A stretch of DNA of 64,000 bases from Bog-473 sp963840245 (lineage in GTDB: Bacteria; Actinomycetota; Acidimicrobiia; Acidimicrobiales; RAAP-2), in contig CAWIYI010000026.1 of assembly GCA_963840245.1 (NCBI GenBank), positions 1-64,000 of the forward strand. The letters are read 5' to 3'. Each line of letters begins with the position of its first letter. Position 1 is the stretch's first letter. Positions 8,284 through 17,603 of this stretch are shown piece by piece. Made by a program: the position numbers and the translations under genes. Below the pieces are notes generated by a model that was not told the origin of the DNA, ran no database searches, and saw nothing but the letters and a program-made list of their open reading frames with translations.

Positions 8284-9309
8284 TCACCCCGTCCACTCGT
8301 TGACGGCGTCGATCAGCTGGCGCAGGCGGGAGAAGTGGAAGCGGTCGAAGCGGAAGGCCAGCCGCGGCAATTCGGGATGGTCGTTGCGCTCCGGGGGGAA
8401 CGGCGCGGCGGAGCGTATGTTGCCGCGCAGCACGATGTCGGCGAAGCGTCGGTTCAGGTCGGCCAGCTCGGCCTTGCTCGGCTGCATCTGCAGCCGGAGG
8501 ACCAGGAGATCGCCGACCCAGCGGATGGAGTGGTAGTTGCGGTAGAAGCCCAGGACCTCCTCGCAGGCCTCCTCCAAGGTGTTGGTCACCTTGAACAGGG
8601 CGCGGTCGACGGGGGAGACCCAGCCGGCGTCGATGGCCGACTCCTGCACGAAGCGGAGCCACGAATGCCAGTACGTGCCTCCGGGCGTCTCGATCATCAC
8701 GACCGGCGCCGGCTCGGCCTTGCCCGTCTGCAACAGGGTGAGGAGCTCGAACGACTCGTCCTGGGTGCCGAAGCCACCCGGCAGGACGGCGTAGGCGTGG
8801 GACTCCTTGATCAGCATCAGCTTGCGGGTGAAGAAGTAGCGCATCTCGACCAGCTTCGGGTCCTGCGCGATGAACGGGTTGGCGTCGCCCTCGAAGGGGA
8901 GCCGGATGTTGACCCCGAAGGCGTGGTCGCGCCCCGCGCCCTCCAACCCGGCGGCCATGATGCCGGGGCCGGCGCCGGTCACCACCATCCAGTCGGCCGC
9001 GGCCAGCTTGGCGGCGAGGTCGCGGGCGAGGATGTAGATGGGGTCCTCGGGCTTGGTGCGGGCCGAGCCGAACATGGTGATCTTGCGGATGTGGCGGTAG
9101 GGGCGGAACACCCGGAAGGCCTCGGCCATCTCGGCCAGGGCGGCGTTGGCGATCTTGAGGTCGCCCACCGACGTGCCCTCGCGCGCCATGTCGCCGAGCG
9201 AGCCGATCATGTCCTGGAGCTCGCGGGACTGTGCCGCGGAGAGCTCGTGGTTCTCGAACAACGCGTTGAACGCGCGCTCGCGCGCGGCTTCCTCCGCCTC
9301 GTCGGTCAC
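8284..9309 (-). CDS. LOG family protein (TIGR00730-type Rossmann fold)
   Basis: A 341-residue lysine-decarboxylase-like/LOG protein. It shows M-F-G-S-A-R near residue 80, G-A-G-P-G-I-M-A-A near 115, and the family signature P-G-G-F-G-T-Q-D-E near 160, with R/K residues before it. Family members release cytokinin-type bases from nucleotides or act as nucleotide phosphoribohydrolases. The long form with an N-terminal helical extension is less well studied. The GTG start is 1 nt after the fbiC stop, so it is the last gene of the tkt-tal-gnd-pgl-fbiC unit. Confidence 0.85.
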   Translation of the reverse strand: MTDEAEEAARERAFNALFENHELSAAQSRELQDMIGSLGDMAREGTSVGDLKIANAALAEMAEAFRVFRPYRHIRKITMFGSARTKPEDPIYILARDLAAKLAAADWMVVTGAGPGIMAAGLEGAGRDHAFGVNIRLPFEGDANPFIAQDPKLVEMRYFFTRKLMLIKESHAYAVLPGGFGTQDESFELLTLLQTGKAEPAPVVMIETPGGTYWHSWLRFVQESAIDAGWVSPVDRALFKVTNTLEEACEEVLGFYRNYHSIRWVGDLLVLRLQMQPSKAELADLNRRFADIVLRGNIRSAAPFPPERNDHPELPRLAFRFDRFHFSRLRQLIDAVNEWTG

Positions 9310-9310
9310 G

Positions 9311-11581
9311 TCACGCGCCGGCCAGCGCGTACAGGGTGGAGCGCTGCACCAGGGGCCGCCCGAGCGGCGCCACGATGGCCTCCAGCTCCTCGACGCCCAT
9401 GCGTTGCCCGTGCGTCGCCCCGGCCGCCCGTGAGATGTTCTCGTCCATGAGGGTCCCGCCCAGGTCGTTCGCCCCGGCCCGCAGGAGTTGGCGCGCTCCC
9501 TCGCCGCCCATCTTGACCCAGCTGACCTGGATGTTGTCGATGTCGCCCGCGTAGGCGAGGCGCGCCACGGCGTGCATCAAGACGGTTTCCCGGAAGGTCG
9601 GTCCCCGCCGGGCCTTCTTCTGGAGGTAGATCGGGGTGGCCATGTGCACGAAGGGCAGCGGCACGAACTCGGTGAAGCCACCGGTCTCGCGTTGGAGGGC
9701 CCGGGTGCGCACCATGTGCCGGGCCCAGCTCACCGGCTGCTCCACCGAGCCGAACATGATCGTGATGTTGGAGCGCAGGCCCACGCGGTGCGCGGTGCGG
9801 TGTGCCTCGAGCCACTCCTCGGTGTTGACCTTGTCGGGGCAGATGACGGCGCGGACGTCGTCGTCGAGGATCTCGGCCGCCGTCCCGGGCAGCGTCTTGA
9901 GGCCGGCCTCCTTCAGGCGGGTGAGGTACTCGGCGAGGGGTACCTCGGAACGGCGCGCCCCTTCGGTCACCTCCAGCGCGGTGAAGCCGTGGATGTGGAT
10001 GTCGGCCGACCCCGCCCGCACCGCCTCGAGCACGTGCAGGTAGTAGTCCCCGTCGAAGTTGGGGTGGATGCCGCCCTGCAGGCAGACCTCGGTGGCGCCC
10101 TCGTCGACCGCCTCGACGACCCGTCGTGTGATCTCGTCGAGCTCCAGCAGGTAGGGCGCGCCGCGCAGGTTGAGCGAGAGCGGGCCCTTGGAGAACGCGC
10201 AGAAGCGGCACTTGAACGTGCAGACGTTGGTGTAGTTGATGTTGCGGTTCCGCACGAAGGTCACGTCGTCACCGACCACCCGGCGCCGCAGGTCGTCTGC
10301 GACTTCCGCGACCATGCGCACCTCGGGACCGCGGGCGCTGAAGAGGGTCACGATCTCCGCCTCGCCCACCTCCTGGCCGAGCGCGACACCGGCCAGCACC
10401 TCGGCGACGGCGCCACCGCCGACCGCGCCACGGGGCGGCCCGGTCTCGTCGAGCAACGGGGGCGGCGGCTCCGAACCACCCGAGCACCACGAGGCATCGC
10501 GGGCCAGTCCCTCGGCATCGGACGCGTCGAGCACTCCGAAGCGCAGGGCCGGGTCGAGCCACCGGGCGGGGTCGAGCGCAAAGGTCGGGTAGACGGTCAT
10601 CCGGGGCGCCAGGGTGTGGCCGGCCGCCTCGGTGGCCCCGCGCAGGATGTCGAGCGCAGGCCAGGCCCGCTCGGGGTTCACGTGATCCGCCGTCACGGGC
10701 GACACGCCCCCCCAGTCGTCGATGCCGGCATGCAGCAGGGGGCCGAGATCGTCGGAGAGGTTCGGGGGCGCCTGCACGTGGACGTCCGGCGGGAGCACGA
10801 GTCGGGCCGCTGCAATGGCCCACTGCAGGTCCCCGGGCGGGCACGGTGCCGCCTTGGCCATGGCCGTGCCCGGCTTGGGCAGGAAGTTCTGGACGATGAC
10901 CTCCTGCACGTGCCCGTGGCGGGCGTGCGACGCGGCGATGGCCCGCAGCGCGGCCAGCTGCCCGGGCCGGTCGTCGCCGATGCCGACGAGGATCCCGGTC
11001 GTGAAGGGGATGGCGAGCTCGCCTGCGGCGTCCAGGGTGGCCAGCCGGCGGGCCGGCTCCTTGTCCGGCGCGCCCCGGTGGGCCGCCAGGCCCTCGGCCA
11101 GCGACTCCAGCATCATCCCCTGGCTGGCCGACACGCCGCGCAGCGTGGCCAGCTCCTCCGGGTACAGCGCGCCGGCGTTGGCGTGGGGGAGCAGGCCGGT
11201 CTCCTCCAGGACGAGCCGACACATCGCGGCGAGGTAGTCGACCGTCGAGGCATACCCCTGCGCGGCCAGCCAGTCGCGAGCGACGGGATAGCGGAGCTCG
11301 GGCCGCTCGCCCAGCGTGAAGAGGGCCTCGTGGCACCCGGCGTCCCTCCCCGCCCGGGCGATGGCGAGCACCTCGTCGGGCAGCAGGTACGGAGCGGTGA
11401 CCCGGGCCGGGGCCTTGGCGAACGTGCAGTAGCCGCAGCGGTCCCGGCACAACATGGTCAGCGGGATGAAGACCTTGGGGGAGTAGGTGACCCGGCGCCC
11501 GTGCGCGCCGTCGCGCACGACGCGGGCCAGCGCGGTCAGGTCGTCGAGGGGCGTGCGCAGGAGATCGGCGTCGGAGAGCAT
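9311..11581 (-). CDS. fbiC: bifunctional FO synthase (CofG-CofH fusion)
   Basis: Makes 7,8-didemethyl-8-hydroxy-5-deazariboflavin (FO), the chromophore of coenzyme F420, from tyrosine and 5-amino-6-ribitylamino-uracil. The product is 756 residues with two radical-SAM halves. The N-terminal CofG half has C-x3-C-x2-C (Cys 45, 49, 52; C-R-D-R-C-G-Y-C). The C-terminal CofH half has C-T-F-K-C-R-F-C. This fusion is the actinobacterial form. The ATG at 11581 is supported by TAGATT 7 nt upstream, overlapping the pgl stop, so fbiC may have its own promoter as well as read-through from pgl. Confidence 0.95.
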   Translation of the reverse strand: MLSDADLLRTPLDDLTALARVVRDGAHGRRVTYSPKVFIPLTMLCRDRCGYCTFAKAPARVTAPYLLPDEVLAIARAGRDAGCHEALFTLGERPELRYPVARDWLAAQGYASTVDYLAAMCRLVLEETGLLPHANAGALYPEELATLRGVSASQGMMLESLAEGLAAHRGAPDKEPARRLATLDAAGELAIPFTTGILVGIGDDRPGQLAALRAIAASHARHGHVQEVIVQNFLPKPGTAMAKAAPCPPGDLQWAIAAARLVLPPDVHVQAPPNLSDDLGPLLHAGIDDWGGVSPVTADHVNPERAWPALDILRGATEAAGHTLAPRMTVYPTFALDPARWLDPALRFGVLDASDAEGLARDASWCSGGSEPPPPLLDETGPPRGAVGGGAVAEVLAGVALGQEVGEAEIVTLFSARGPEVRMVAEVADDLRRRVVGDDVTFVRNRNINYTNVCTFKCRFCAFSKGPLSLNLRGAPYLLELDEITRRVVEAVDEGATEVCLQGGIHPNFDGDYYLHVLEAVRAGSADIHIHGFTALEVTEGARRSEVPLAEYLTRLKEAGLKTLPGTAAEILDDDVRAVICPDKVNTEEWLEAHRTAHRVGLRSNITIMFGSVEQPVSWARHMVRTRALQRETGGFTEFVPLPFVHMATPIYLQKKARRGPTFRETVLMHAVARLAYAGDIDNIQVSWVKMGGEGARQLLRAGANDLGGTLMDENISRAAGATHGQRMGVEELEAIVAPLGRPLVQRSTLYALAGA

Positions 11582-11588
11582 CGAGGCC

Positions 11589-11594
11589 AATCTA
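11589..11594 (-). promoter_or_regulatory. -10-like hexamer TAGATT of fbiC
   Basis: It contains the restored TAG stop of pgl and ends 7 nt before the fbiC ATG. It suggests an internal start point for fbiC-LOG. Confidence 0.45.
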
Positions 11595-12273
11595 GGGGGC
11601 GTCGGCACGCGCGGCGGCGTCGACGAGCCACAACGTCCGCCCGGCATGGACGCGGGCGGCCGGCAGGTCCTCCCCGCGGACCAGCGCGGCCACGGCATGC
11701 GGCCTTGGAGGAGCCGGCCACCGTGAAGACGGCGGTGCGGGCCGAGTTGATGGCCGGCAGCGTCAGCGTGAGCCGCGGGTGCGGATTGACCCCGTTCGGG
11801 TCCTCGGTGGCCAGCACGAGCACGTCGGGCCCGGCGTCGAGGGTCGGGGCGCCGGGGAAGAGCGAGGCGGTGTGCCCGTCGGGCCCCATGCCGAGATGCA
11901 CCAGGTCGATACCCGGACCGGTCACCAGGTCCGACATCGTGCGCTGGTAGGCCGCCACGCACTCGTCGACCGGCCCCACCGTCGGCATGGGCGAGAAGGA
12001 CCCGACCGGACCCACCCGGTCGATGAGCGCCTCCCTGATGAGGCGCTGGTTGGCGTCCTCGTCGTCGGGCGGGACCACCCGCTCGTCGCCCACATAGATG
12101 TCGACCAGGCTCCAGTCGATGTCGTCGGTCGTGGTCGCCAGCATCTCGTAGCACTCCTGGGCCGTCGGGCCGCCGGAGAGCACCAGTGCGAAGCGCGGCC
12201 CGGGGCGCGCCGCGTAGACCTCGCGCACCGCGTCGCCGAAGGCGCGGGGGACGTCGTCGACCGGGGTGAGCAC
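11592..12273 (-). CDS. pgl: 6-phosphogluconolactonase, one frameshift
   Basis: Hydrolyses 6-phosphogluconolactone to 6-phosphogluconate. The frame shows the NagB-like fold: L-V-L-S-G-G-P-T at the N-terminus, D-I-Y-V-G-D-E-R-V-V-P and L-G-M-G-P-D-G-H-T-A-S-L-F-P, the last holding catalytic Asp and His. After V-A-G-S-S-K-A the frame is lost. Removing one base from the GC stretch near 11700 restores H-A-V-A-A-L-V-R-G-E-D-L-P and a TAG stop at 11592, giving 226 residues, the normal length. The GTG start abuts the gnd stop directly (TAGGTG). Confidence 0.9.
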
Positions 12274-13210
12274 CTAGGGGGTCGGGGTCCCGTCTCCAGG
12301 CCCTGCTGCCCCGACTCCAGCGTGACGGCGTGGCCGCCGAACTGGTTGCGCAAAGCCGAGAGCATCTTGAGCTGGAAGGCGTCGGGCTCCTGGGAGGCGA
12401 AGCGGGTGAAGAGCGACGTGGCGATCACCGGCGCCGACACGCCACGGTCGATGGCCTCCTGCGCCGTCCAGCGCCCCTCGCCCGAATCGGCCACCACGCC
12501 CTTGATGTCGTCGAAGCCGGCCCCGGGCCGCAGCGCCCTCTCCGCCAGATCGAGCAGCCAGCTGCGCACCACCGACCCGTAGCGCCAGATGGACGCGATC
12601 TCGTGCAGGTCGAGGTCGAACTCCCGCCCGCGGCCATGACCTCGAAGCCCTCGGCGTAGGCCTGCATGAGCCCGTACTCGATCCCGTTGTGCACCATCTT
12701 GACGAAGTGCCCGGCACCCACCGGGCCCACGTGGGCATAGCCGCCCTCGGGCGCCAGCGTCAGGAAGGCCGGCTCGACGACCGCCACCGACTCCTTGGTG
12801 CCACCGACCATCAGGCAGTAGCCCTCGGTGAGCCCCCACACGCCACCCGACGTCCCGGCGTCGACCAGGCCGACCCCGCTCTTCTCGATCTTCTCGGAGA
12901 GGGCGATGAACTCCTTGTAGTTCGAGTTCCCGCCGTCGACGACGACGTCGCCGGCCGAGAGCATGCCGGCGAGCTCCTCGACGGTGGAGTCCGTCACCTT
13001 GCCGGCGGGCAACATCACCCAGACCGCCCTCGGGGCGGTCAGCTTCCCCACCAGCTCGGCCAGGGTCGTGGCCGTCTCCGCACCCTTGCCCGCCGCCTGC
13101 TGCAGCGCCTCCGCGCTGAGGTCGTAGGCGACGACCTCGTGCCCGCCCCCGAGCAGGCGCTCGGTCATGTTGGCACCCATCTTGCCCAGGCCGATCATGC
13201 CGATCCTCAT
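12274..13210 (-). CDS. gnd: 6-phosphogluconate dehydrogenase (decarboxylating), two frameshifts
   Basis: Oxidises 6-phosphogluconate to ribulose 5-phosphate. It is the short bacterial form of about 312 residues once two missing bases are restored. The N-terminus is a Rossmann domain, G-M-I-G-L-G-K-M-G-A-N. V-D-G-G-N-S-N and T-S-G-G-V-W-G-L-T-E-G-Y follow, then H-F-V-K-M-V-H-N-G-I-E-Y with the catalytic Lys. A base is missing near 12630, in GCCGCGGGC, and another near 12285, just before the stop. With both restored the gene ends T-G-T-P-T-P at TAG 12274, adjacent to the pgl start. The ATG at 13210 is preceded by GAAGAGGAG as Shine-Dalgarno. Confidence 0.9.
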
Positions 13211-13239
13211 GCGCGCTCCTCTTCGGTTGTGCTGCCGGC

Positions 13240-14356
13240 TCAGAAGGTAGCGGCTTTGTCGTGCAACGACTGCAGGAGCTCGTCGAACGACTTGGCGAAG
13301 GTATGGACGCCTTCGTCCTCGAGCGTCTGCTCGACGTCGAGCATGTCGATGCCGGCCGTCGGCCAGGCGGGCGAGGGCGGAGGCGGCCTCGTCGGGATCG
13401 GCGTCGGCCGTCCGCTTCAGCGTCCCGTGGCCCTCGAAGGCGCGGAGCGTCGGCTCGGGCATGGTGTTGACGGTCGCCGGCCCGATCAGGCTGTCGACGT
13501 AGAGCAGGTCGGAGTAGCCGGGGTTCTTGGTCGAGGTGGAGGCCCACAGCGGCCGCTGCACCCGGGCTCCCTTGGCCCGCAGCGCTTCCCAGCGGTCACC
13601 GGCGAAGGTGCGGTGGAAGTGCTGGTAGGCCGTCTGGGCCTGGGCCACCGCGGCGGTGCCGCGCAGGCCGAGGATGGCGGCGTCACCCTTCTCCCCGCCG
13701 GCCAGGGTCTCCAGGCGGCGGTCGACCTCGGTGTCGACCCGGCTGACGAAGAAGGAGGCCACGCTGGCCACCTTGGACAGCTCGTCCTCGCGCCCCGCCG
13801 CGACGAGCGTCTCGAGCCCCCGGAGGTAGGCCTCCATCACCTCGTCGTAGCGGTCGAGCCCGAAGATCAGCGTGACGTTGATGCTGTGGCCCTCGCCGAT
13901 GAGCGTCTCGATGGCCGGGACGCCCTCGCGTGTGGCCGGCACCTTGACGAAGAGGTTGGGCTGGGCGATGCGCTTGTGCAGGTCGCGGGCAGCCTTGAGC
14001 GTGTCCGCGGTCTCGTGGGCCTGGACGGGGGAGACCTCGAGCGAGACAAAGCCGTCCTCGCCGTCGCTCTCGTCGTAGAGGGGTCGCAGCATGCCCAGCG
14101 CCTGGTCGATGTCGGTGATGGCCATCTCCCAGTAGGCGCCCTCGACCGTGTGGTCCTTCATCAGGGCACGGAACTGGTCGTCGTAGGTGTCCTGACCGCT
14201 GATGGCGTGGGCGAGGATGGTCGGGTTGGAGGTGATGCCACGCACGCCGAGATGCAGGAGCTCGGCCAGCTGGCCGCCCTCGAGCCAGTCGCGGCGCAGG
14301 TTGTCCAACCAGGGGCTCTGGCCCCCGATCTCGTAGAGGTCCTGGAGTCGGGTCAT
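13240..14356 (-). CDS. tal: transaldolase, one frameshift
   Basis: Transfers dihydroxyacetone between sugar phosphates. The frame starts with T-R-L-Q-D-L-Y-E-I-G-G-Q-S-P-W-L-D, typical of the long actinobacterial TalA form. G-I-T-S-N-P-T, F-V-K-V-P-A-T (Schiff-base region) and N-V-T-L-I-F follow. The frame breaks after A-L-A-R-L-A-D. Deleting one base near 13368 restores A-G-I-D-M-L-D-V-E-Q-T-L-E and a TGA at 13240, giving 371 residues. A clear Shine-Dalgarno (AAAGGAG) precedes ATG 14356. It is the second gene of the operon behind tkt. Confidence 0.93.
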
Positions 14357-14416
14357 GGGAAGAGCTCCTTTCCTCGGGTGTCGTGTGGCCGGCGGCGCGG
14401 CGCCGCCGGTCCCGGG

Positions 14417-16438
14417 TCAGCCACCGCCGGCGCCCAGGAGGGCCCGGGCCCGCTCGACCACGTGGTCGGCGGTGATGCCGAACTTCTCCATGACGACCGC
14501 GCCCGGGGCCGAGGCACCGAAGTGGTCGAACCCGATGGCGTCGTCGGCGTAGCGGTCCCAGCCGAAGGTGGCGCCGGCCTCGATGCTCAGCACCGGCACA
14601 CCCGGCGGGAAGACGCTGGCCCGGTAGTCCTCGGGCTGGCGTTCGAAGTGGTCCCAGGACGGGAACGACACCACCTGGGCCTGCACACCCGAACCGCCCA
14701 GCGTCGTGGCGGCGGCCACGCAGTGCTGGACCTCGCTCCCGGTGCCGACCAGGACGATGTCGGGCGGCCCTTCGCTGTCGACGAGGACGTAGGCCCCCCG
14801 CGGCACGCCTTCGGGCGCCCGGTCGGCGGTTGCGGCGAGCACCGGGACGTTCTGGCGGGTCAGGATCAGGCCCACCGGCCCGTCGGCCTCGACGGCCAGA
14901 CGCCAGGCCTGCGCGGTCTCGTTGGCGTCGGCGGGGCGCACGAGGCTGAGCCCCGGCATCGCCCGCAGGGAGGCCAGCTGCTCCACCGGCTGGTGCGTCG
15001 GGCCGTCCTCGCCCAGGCCCACGGAGTCGTGGGTCCACGAATAGATCACGTGTGTCCCCGTCAGCGACGCGAGGCGGACGGCGGGGCGCATGTAGTCGGA
15101 GAAGCAGAAGAACGTCCCGCCGACCGGCAGGACGCCCCCGTGCTGGGCCATGCCGTTCATGGTCGATCCCATGCCGTGCTCCCGGATGCCGTAGTGGACC
15201 TGGATCCCACCGGGCGTCTGGCGGGACTGGATCTCGGCGCCCTTGACCTTCACGCCGTTGTTGCCGGTCAGGTCCGCCGAGCCGGCCAGCAGGCCCGGCA
15301 GCTTGGCCACGGTGGCGTCGATGCACTGGTTGATGGCGTGCCGGGTGGCCAGCTCGGTGCCGGCCTCGAAGGCGGGCAGGTCGTCGGTCCAGCCCGGCAG
15401 CCCGTGCCCGGAGTGCGCGGCGTCCCAGGCGGCGCGGTCGCCCGCCCAGGCCGCGAAGCGCTCGGTCCAGGCCGCGTGGCGCTCGGCGCCCCGCGCGATC
15501 TCCTGGCCGTAGAACTCGCGCACCTCGTCGGGAACCCAGAAGGTCTGGTCCGGGGGGAGCCCCAGGAGCTCCTTGGTCACCTTGATCTCCTCGGCACCGA
15601 ACGGCGAGCCGTGGGCCGCGGCGGTGTCGGTCAGCTTCGGCGAGGGCCAGCCGATGTGGCTGCGCAGCACGAGGAGCGTCGGCTTGGCGTCGGGCCCGTC
15701 CGCCGGCTCGTCGAGGGCCTCGCGGATGGCGGCCTCCAGCGCGTCGACGTCGTTGGCCATCTCGCCGAGGTTGCGCACGCGCCAGCCGTACGCCTCGAAG
15801 CGCTCGACCGGGTCGTCGTCGTAGGCCAGCTCGGTCGGCCCGTCGATCGTGATGTGGTTGTCGTCGTAGAAGGCCAGCAGGCGCCCCAGGCCGAGGTGCC
15901 CGGCCAGCGATGCCGCCTCGTGCGAGATCCCCTCCATGAAGCACCCGTCACCCGCGATGACGTACGTGCGGTGGTCGCACACCTCGCGGCCGAACGTGGT
16001 GCGCAGCCAACGCTCGGCGATCGCCATGCCCACGGCGTTGCCCACCCCTTGGCCCAGTGGGCCGGTGGTGACGTCGATCCCCGCCGTGTGGCCGGCCTCG
16101 GGGTGCCCCGGCGTCCGGCTGCCCCACTGGCGGAACTGGCGCAGGTCCTCGAGCGAGAGGTCGTACCCGGTCAGGTGCAGCATGGAGTACTGCAGGATGC
16201 AGGCGTGCCCGTTGGAAAGGACGAAGCGGTCGCGGTCAGGCCACTCAGGGTCCCGCGGGTCGTAGTTCATGATCCGCGTCCACAACACGTGCGCCAGGGG
16301 AGCCAGCGCCATCGCGGTGCCCGAGTGCCCGGAGTTGGCCTGCTCCGGCGCATCCATGGCCAGGCCGCGGATCACGTTGATGCCCAGCTCCACCAACCTG
16401 GGGTCCTGCACGACCGGTGTCGATGTCTGCAGCGCCAT
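14417..16438 (-). CDS. tkt: transketolase
   Basis: Thiamine-diphosphate enzyme moving two-carbon units in the pentose phosphate pathway. The product is 673 residues, normal length. Visible signatures are H-S-G-T-A-M-A-L-A-P near residue 38, G-P-L-G-Q-G-V-G-N-A, the ThDP motif G-D-G-C-F-M-E-G with F-Y-D-D-N, and the C-terminal pyrimidine-binding G-I-R-E-H-G-M-G-S. The ATG at 16438 is chosen over TTG 16444 because TAGGGT lies 6 nt upstream. It is the first gene of the minus-strand operon tkt-tal-gnd-pgl-fbiC-LOG. Confidence 0.97.
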   Translation of the reverse strand: MALQTSTPVVQDPRLVELGINVIRGLAMDAPEQANSGHSGTAMALAPLAHVLWTRIMNYDPRDPEWPDRDRFVLSNGHACILQYSMLHLTGYDLSLEDLRQFRQWGSRTPGHPEAGHTAGIDVTTGPLGQGVGNAVGMAIAERWLRTTFGREVCDHRTYVIAGDGCFMEGISHEAASLAGHLGLGRLLAFYDDNHITIDGPTELAYDDDPVERFEAYGWRVRNLGEMANDVDALEAAIREALDEPADGPDAKPTLLVLRSHIGWPSPKLTDTAAAHGSPFGAEEIKVTKELLGLPPDQTFWVPDEVREFYGQEIARGAERHAAWTERFAAWAGDRAAWDAAHSGHGLPGWTDDLPAFEAGTELATRHAINQCIDATVAKLPGLLAGSADLTGNNGVKVKGAEIQSRQTPGGIQVHYGIREHGMGSTMNGMAQHGGVLPVGGTFFCFSDYMRPAVRLASLTGTHVIYSWTHDSVGLGEDGPTHQPVEQLASLRAMPGLSLVRPADANETAQAWRLAVEADGPVGLILTRQNVPVLAATADRAPEGVPRGAYVLVDSEGPPDIVLVGTGSEVQHCVAAATTLGGSGVQAQVVSFPSWDHFERQPEDYRASVFPPGVPVLSIEAGATFGWDRYADDAIGFDHFGASAPGAVVMEKFGITADHVVERARALLGAGGG

Positions 16439-16444
16439 TGTCAA

Positions 16445-16450
16445 ACCCTA
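16445..16450 (-). promoter_or_regulatory. -10-like hexamer TAGGGT of the tkt operon
   Basis: It lies 6 nt before the tkt ATG and rules out the TTG at 16444 as a leadered start. It would drive the whole pentose-phosphate/FO operon. The thioesterase diverges from about 40 bp away. Confidence 0.55.
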
Positions 16451-16485
16451 ACCGTCCCTCTCCGCCGGCCGTGAGGGCCGTCACC

Positions 16486-16491
16486 TACTCT
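16486..16491 (+). promoter_or_regulatory. -10-like hexamer TACTCT
   Basis: It lies 8 nt before ATG 16500, divergent from the tkt promoter. Confidence 0.45.
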
Positions 16492-16499
16492 TCACGTTC

Positions 16500-16916
16500 A
16501 TGGCTTCCCGCATGCAGGTACCGCCAAACAGCGACCTGACGCTGGGCATGACCTGCGTCGACAAGGCCACTCCCGGCCGTTGCGTCTGGCGCATGCGGGC
16601 GGACGAGCGCTTCGCCAACCCGGCCGGGATCATGCAAGGGGGCTTCCTCGGCGCCTTCGCCGACTCGGCCATGGGCGCGGCGGCCGTCACCTTCGTCGAG
16701 GGCCGCCGCGTCTTCTCCTCCAACGCCGAGCTGAAGATCAGTTTCCTGGGTGCCGTCCCTCCCGGGGCCGACCTCACCTGCACCGCCCAGGTGGTCTCCG
16801 GCGGGCGCCGGGTGGCCTTCGTCGAGGCCAGCGTGACCGCCCGCGTCGAGGGCCAGGAGGGGGAGCGGCTGGTGGCCCGGGCCTCGTCGACCTATCTGTA
16901 CAAGGACCGCGACTGA
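16500..16916 (+). CDS. PaaI-type hotdog-fold thioesterase
   Basis: A 138-residue acyl-CoA thioesterase of the hotdog superfamily. The N-A-E-L-K-I-S-F-L-G strand and the A-G-I-M-Q-G-G-F-L-G-A-F-A-D-S helix, with the G-G-F-L and Asp of the PaaI active site, are visible. The substrate is unknown. It is monocistronic or the first gene of the cluster leading to trmI. Confidence 0.85.
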   Translation: MASRMQVPPNSDLTLGMTCVDKATPGRCVWRMRADERFANPAGIMQGGFLGAFADSAMGAAAVTFVEGRRVFSSNAELKISFLGAVPPGADLTCTAQVVSGGRRVAFVEASVTARVEGQEGERLVARASSTYLYKDRD

Positions 16917-16976
16917 GGCACCCGGCGCAGGCGGTGTTTGCGTGCAACCGGCGCACCGACCAGGATTGTCCGCCTG

Positions 16977-17369
16977 ATGGCACCATCGTCGGACAACGGA
17001 AGTCACGGGCTGCGCCACGCAGGGGACGACGCCTTCCAGCTCACGGTCGACTACCTCAAGCAAGAGGTCGTCCAGCCGTTGCGGGGGCTGGGCCGCTTCC
17101 TCTACATGGGGATCCTCGGGTCGTTCTTCTTGGCCTTCGGGCTTCTGCTCGTCCTGCTCGGGGTGTTGCGGCTGCTGCAGACCGAGACCGGGACGGCGTT
17201 GACCGGTGACTGGTCGTGGGTGCCCTACGCGGCGGTGGTCGTGCTCGGCATCGGCGTGATCGCCGTGGCCGCACTGCGCATCCAGGCCGGGCCGGGGCAG
17301 CGCAAGCTGCCCGAGGTCGTTGCCAGGCGCGAGACGAAAGAGATCGAAGGACAGGAGGCAGCGAGCTGA
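16977..17369 (+). CDS. small membrane protein, holin-X-like
   Basis: A 130-residue protein with a soluble N-terminus (D-A-F-Q-L-T-V-D-Y-L-K-Q-E-V), two hydrophobic segments (about residues 43-66 and 81-99) and a charged C-terminal tail. The two-helix layout resembles the actinobacterial putative holin-X / phage-holin superfamily III proteins, which sit in cellular operons and need not be phage-derived. The ATG at 16977 is chosen over an upstream GTG because homology-like sequence starts there. Its TGA overlaps the next ATG, indicating co-translation. Function is unknown. Confidence 0.65.
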   Translation: MAPSSDNGSHGLRHAGDDAFQLTVDYLKQEVVQPLRGLGRFLYMGILGSFFLAFGLLLVLLGVLRLLQTETGTALTGDWSWVPYAAVVVLGIGVIAVAALRIQAGPGQRKLPEVVARRETKEIEGQEAAS

Positions 17370-17602
17370 TGGCAGGCACGACCACGAGGGCGGGAAGCAA
17401 CGGGCGGCTCATCACGCGGGACGACCTGCAGGCGGCGTACTCACAGGTCATGGGCGAGGGCGAGGCGACCGCACGCGCCGCGGCACCCCGTGGACTGGCC
17501 GTCGCCGGGGCCGTCGGCATCCTGCTCCTGACGCTGGCCTTCCTGGCCGGCCGGCGGCGCGGCCGGGCGAAATCGGCCGTCGTCGAGATCCGGCGGCTCT
17601 GA
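17369..17602 (+). CDS. small single-pass membrane protein
   Basis: 77 residues. The N-terminal half is soluble (L-I-T-R-D-D-L-Q-A-A-Y-S-Q-V-M-G-E-G), followed by one transmembrane helix (about residues 43-60) and a strongly basic tail R-R-R-G-R-A-K. The start overlaps the stop of the upstream membrane gene (ATGA) and the stop is 1 nt before the next gene. The three small genes look like a translationally coupled set. No family is recognised with certainty. Confidence 0.6.
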   Translation: MAGTTTRAGSNGRLITRDDLQAAYSQVMGEGEATARAAAPRGLAVAGAVGILLLTLAFLAGRRRGRAKSAVVEIRRL

Positions 17603-17603
17603 G

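Noticed and set aside
9488..11950. An 820-codon open frame on the plus strand, opposite fbiC and pgl
   Set aside because: It is antisense to a gene with clear radical-SAM motifs, and its His/Gly/Arg/Val-rich sequence is typical of high-GC shadow frames.
12689..16474. A 1261-codon open frame on the plus strand, opposite gnd, tal and tkt
   Set aside because: Shadow of three recognisable enzymes; no motif of its own and biased composition.
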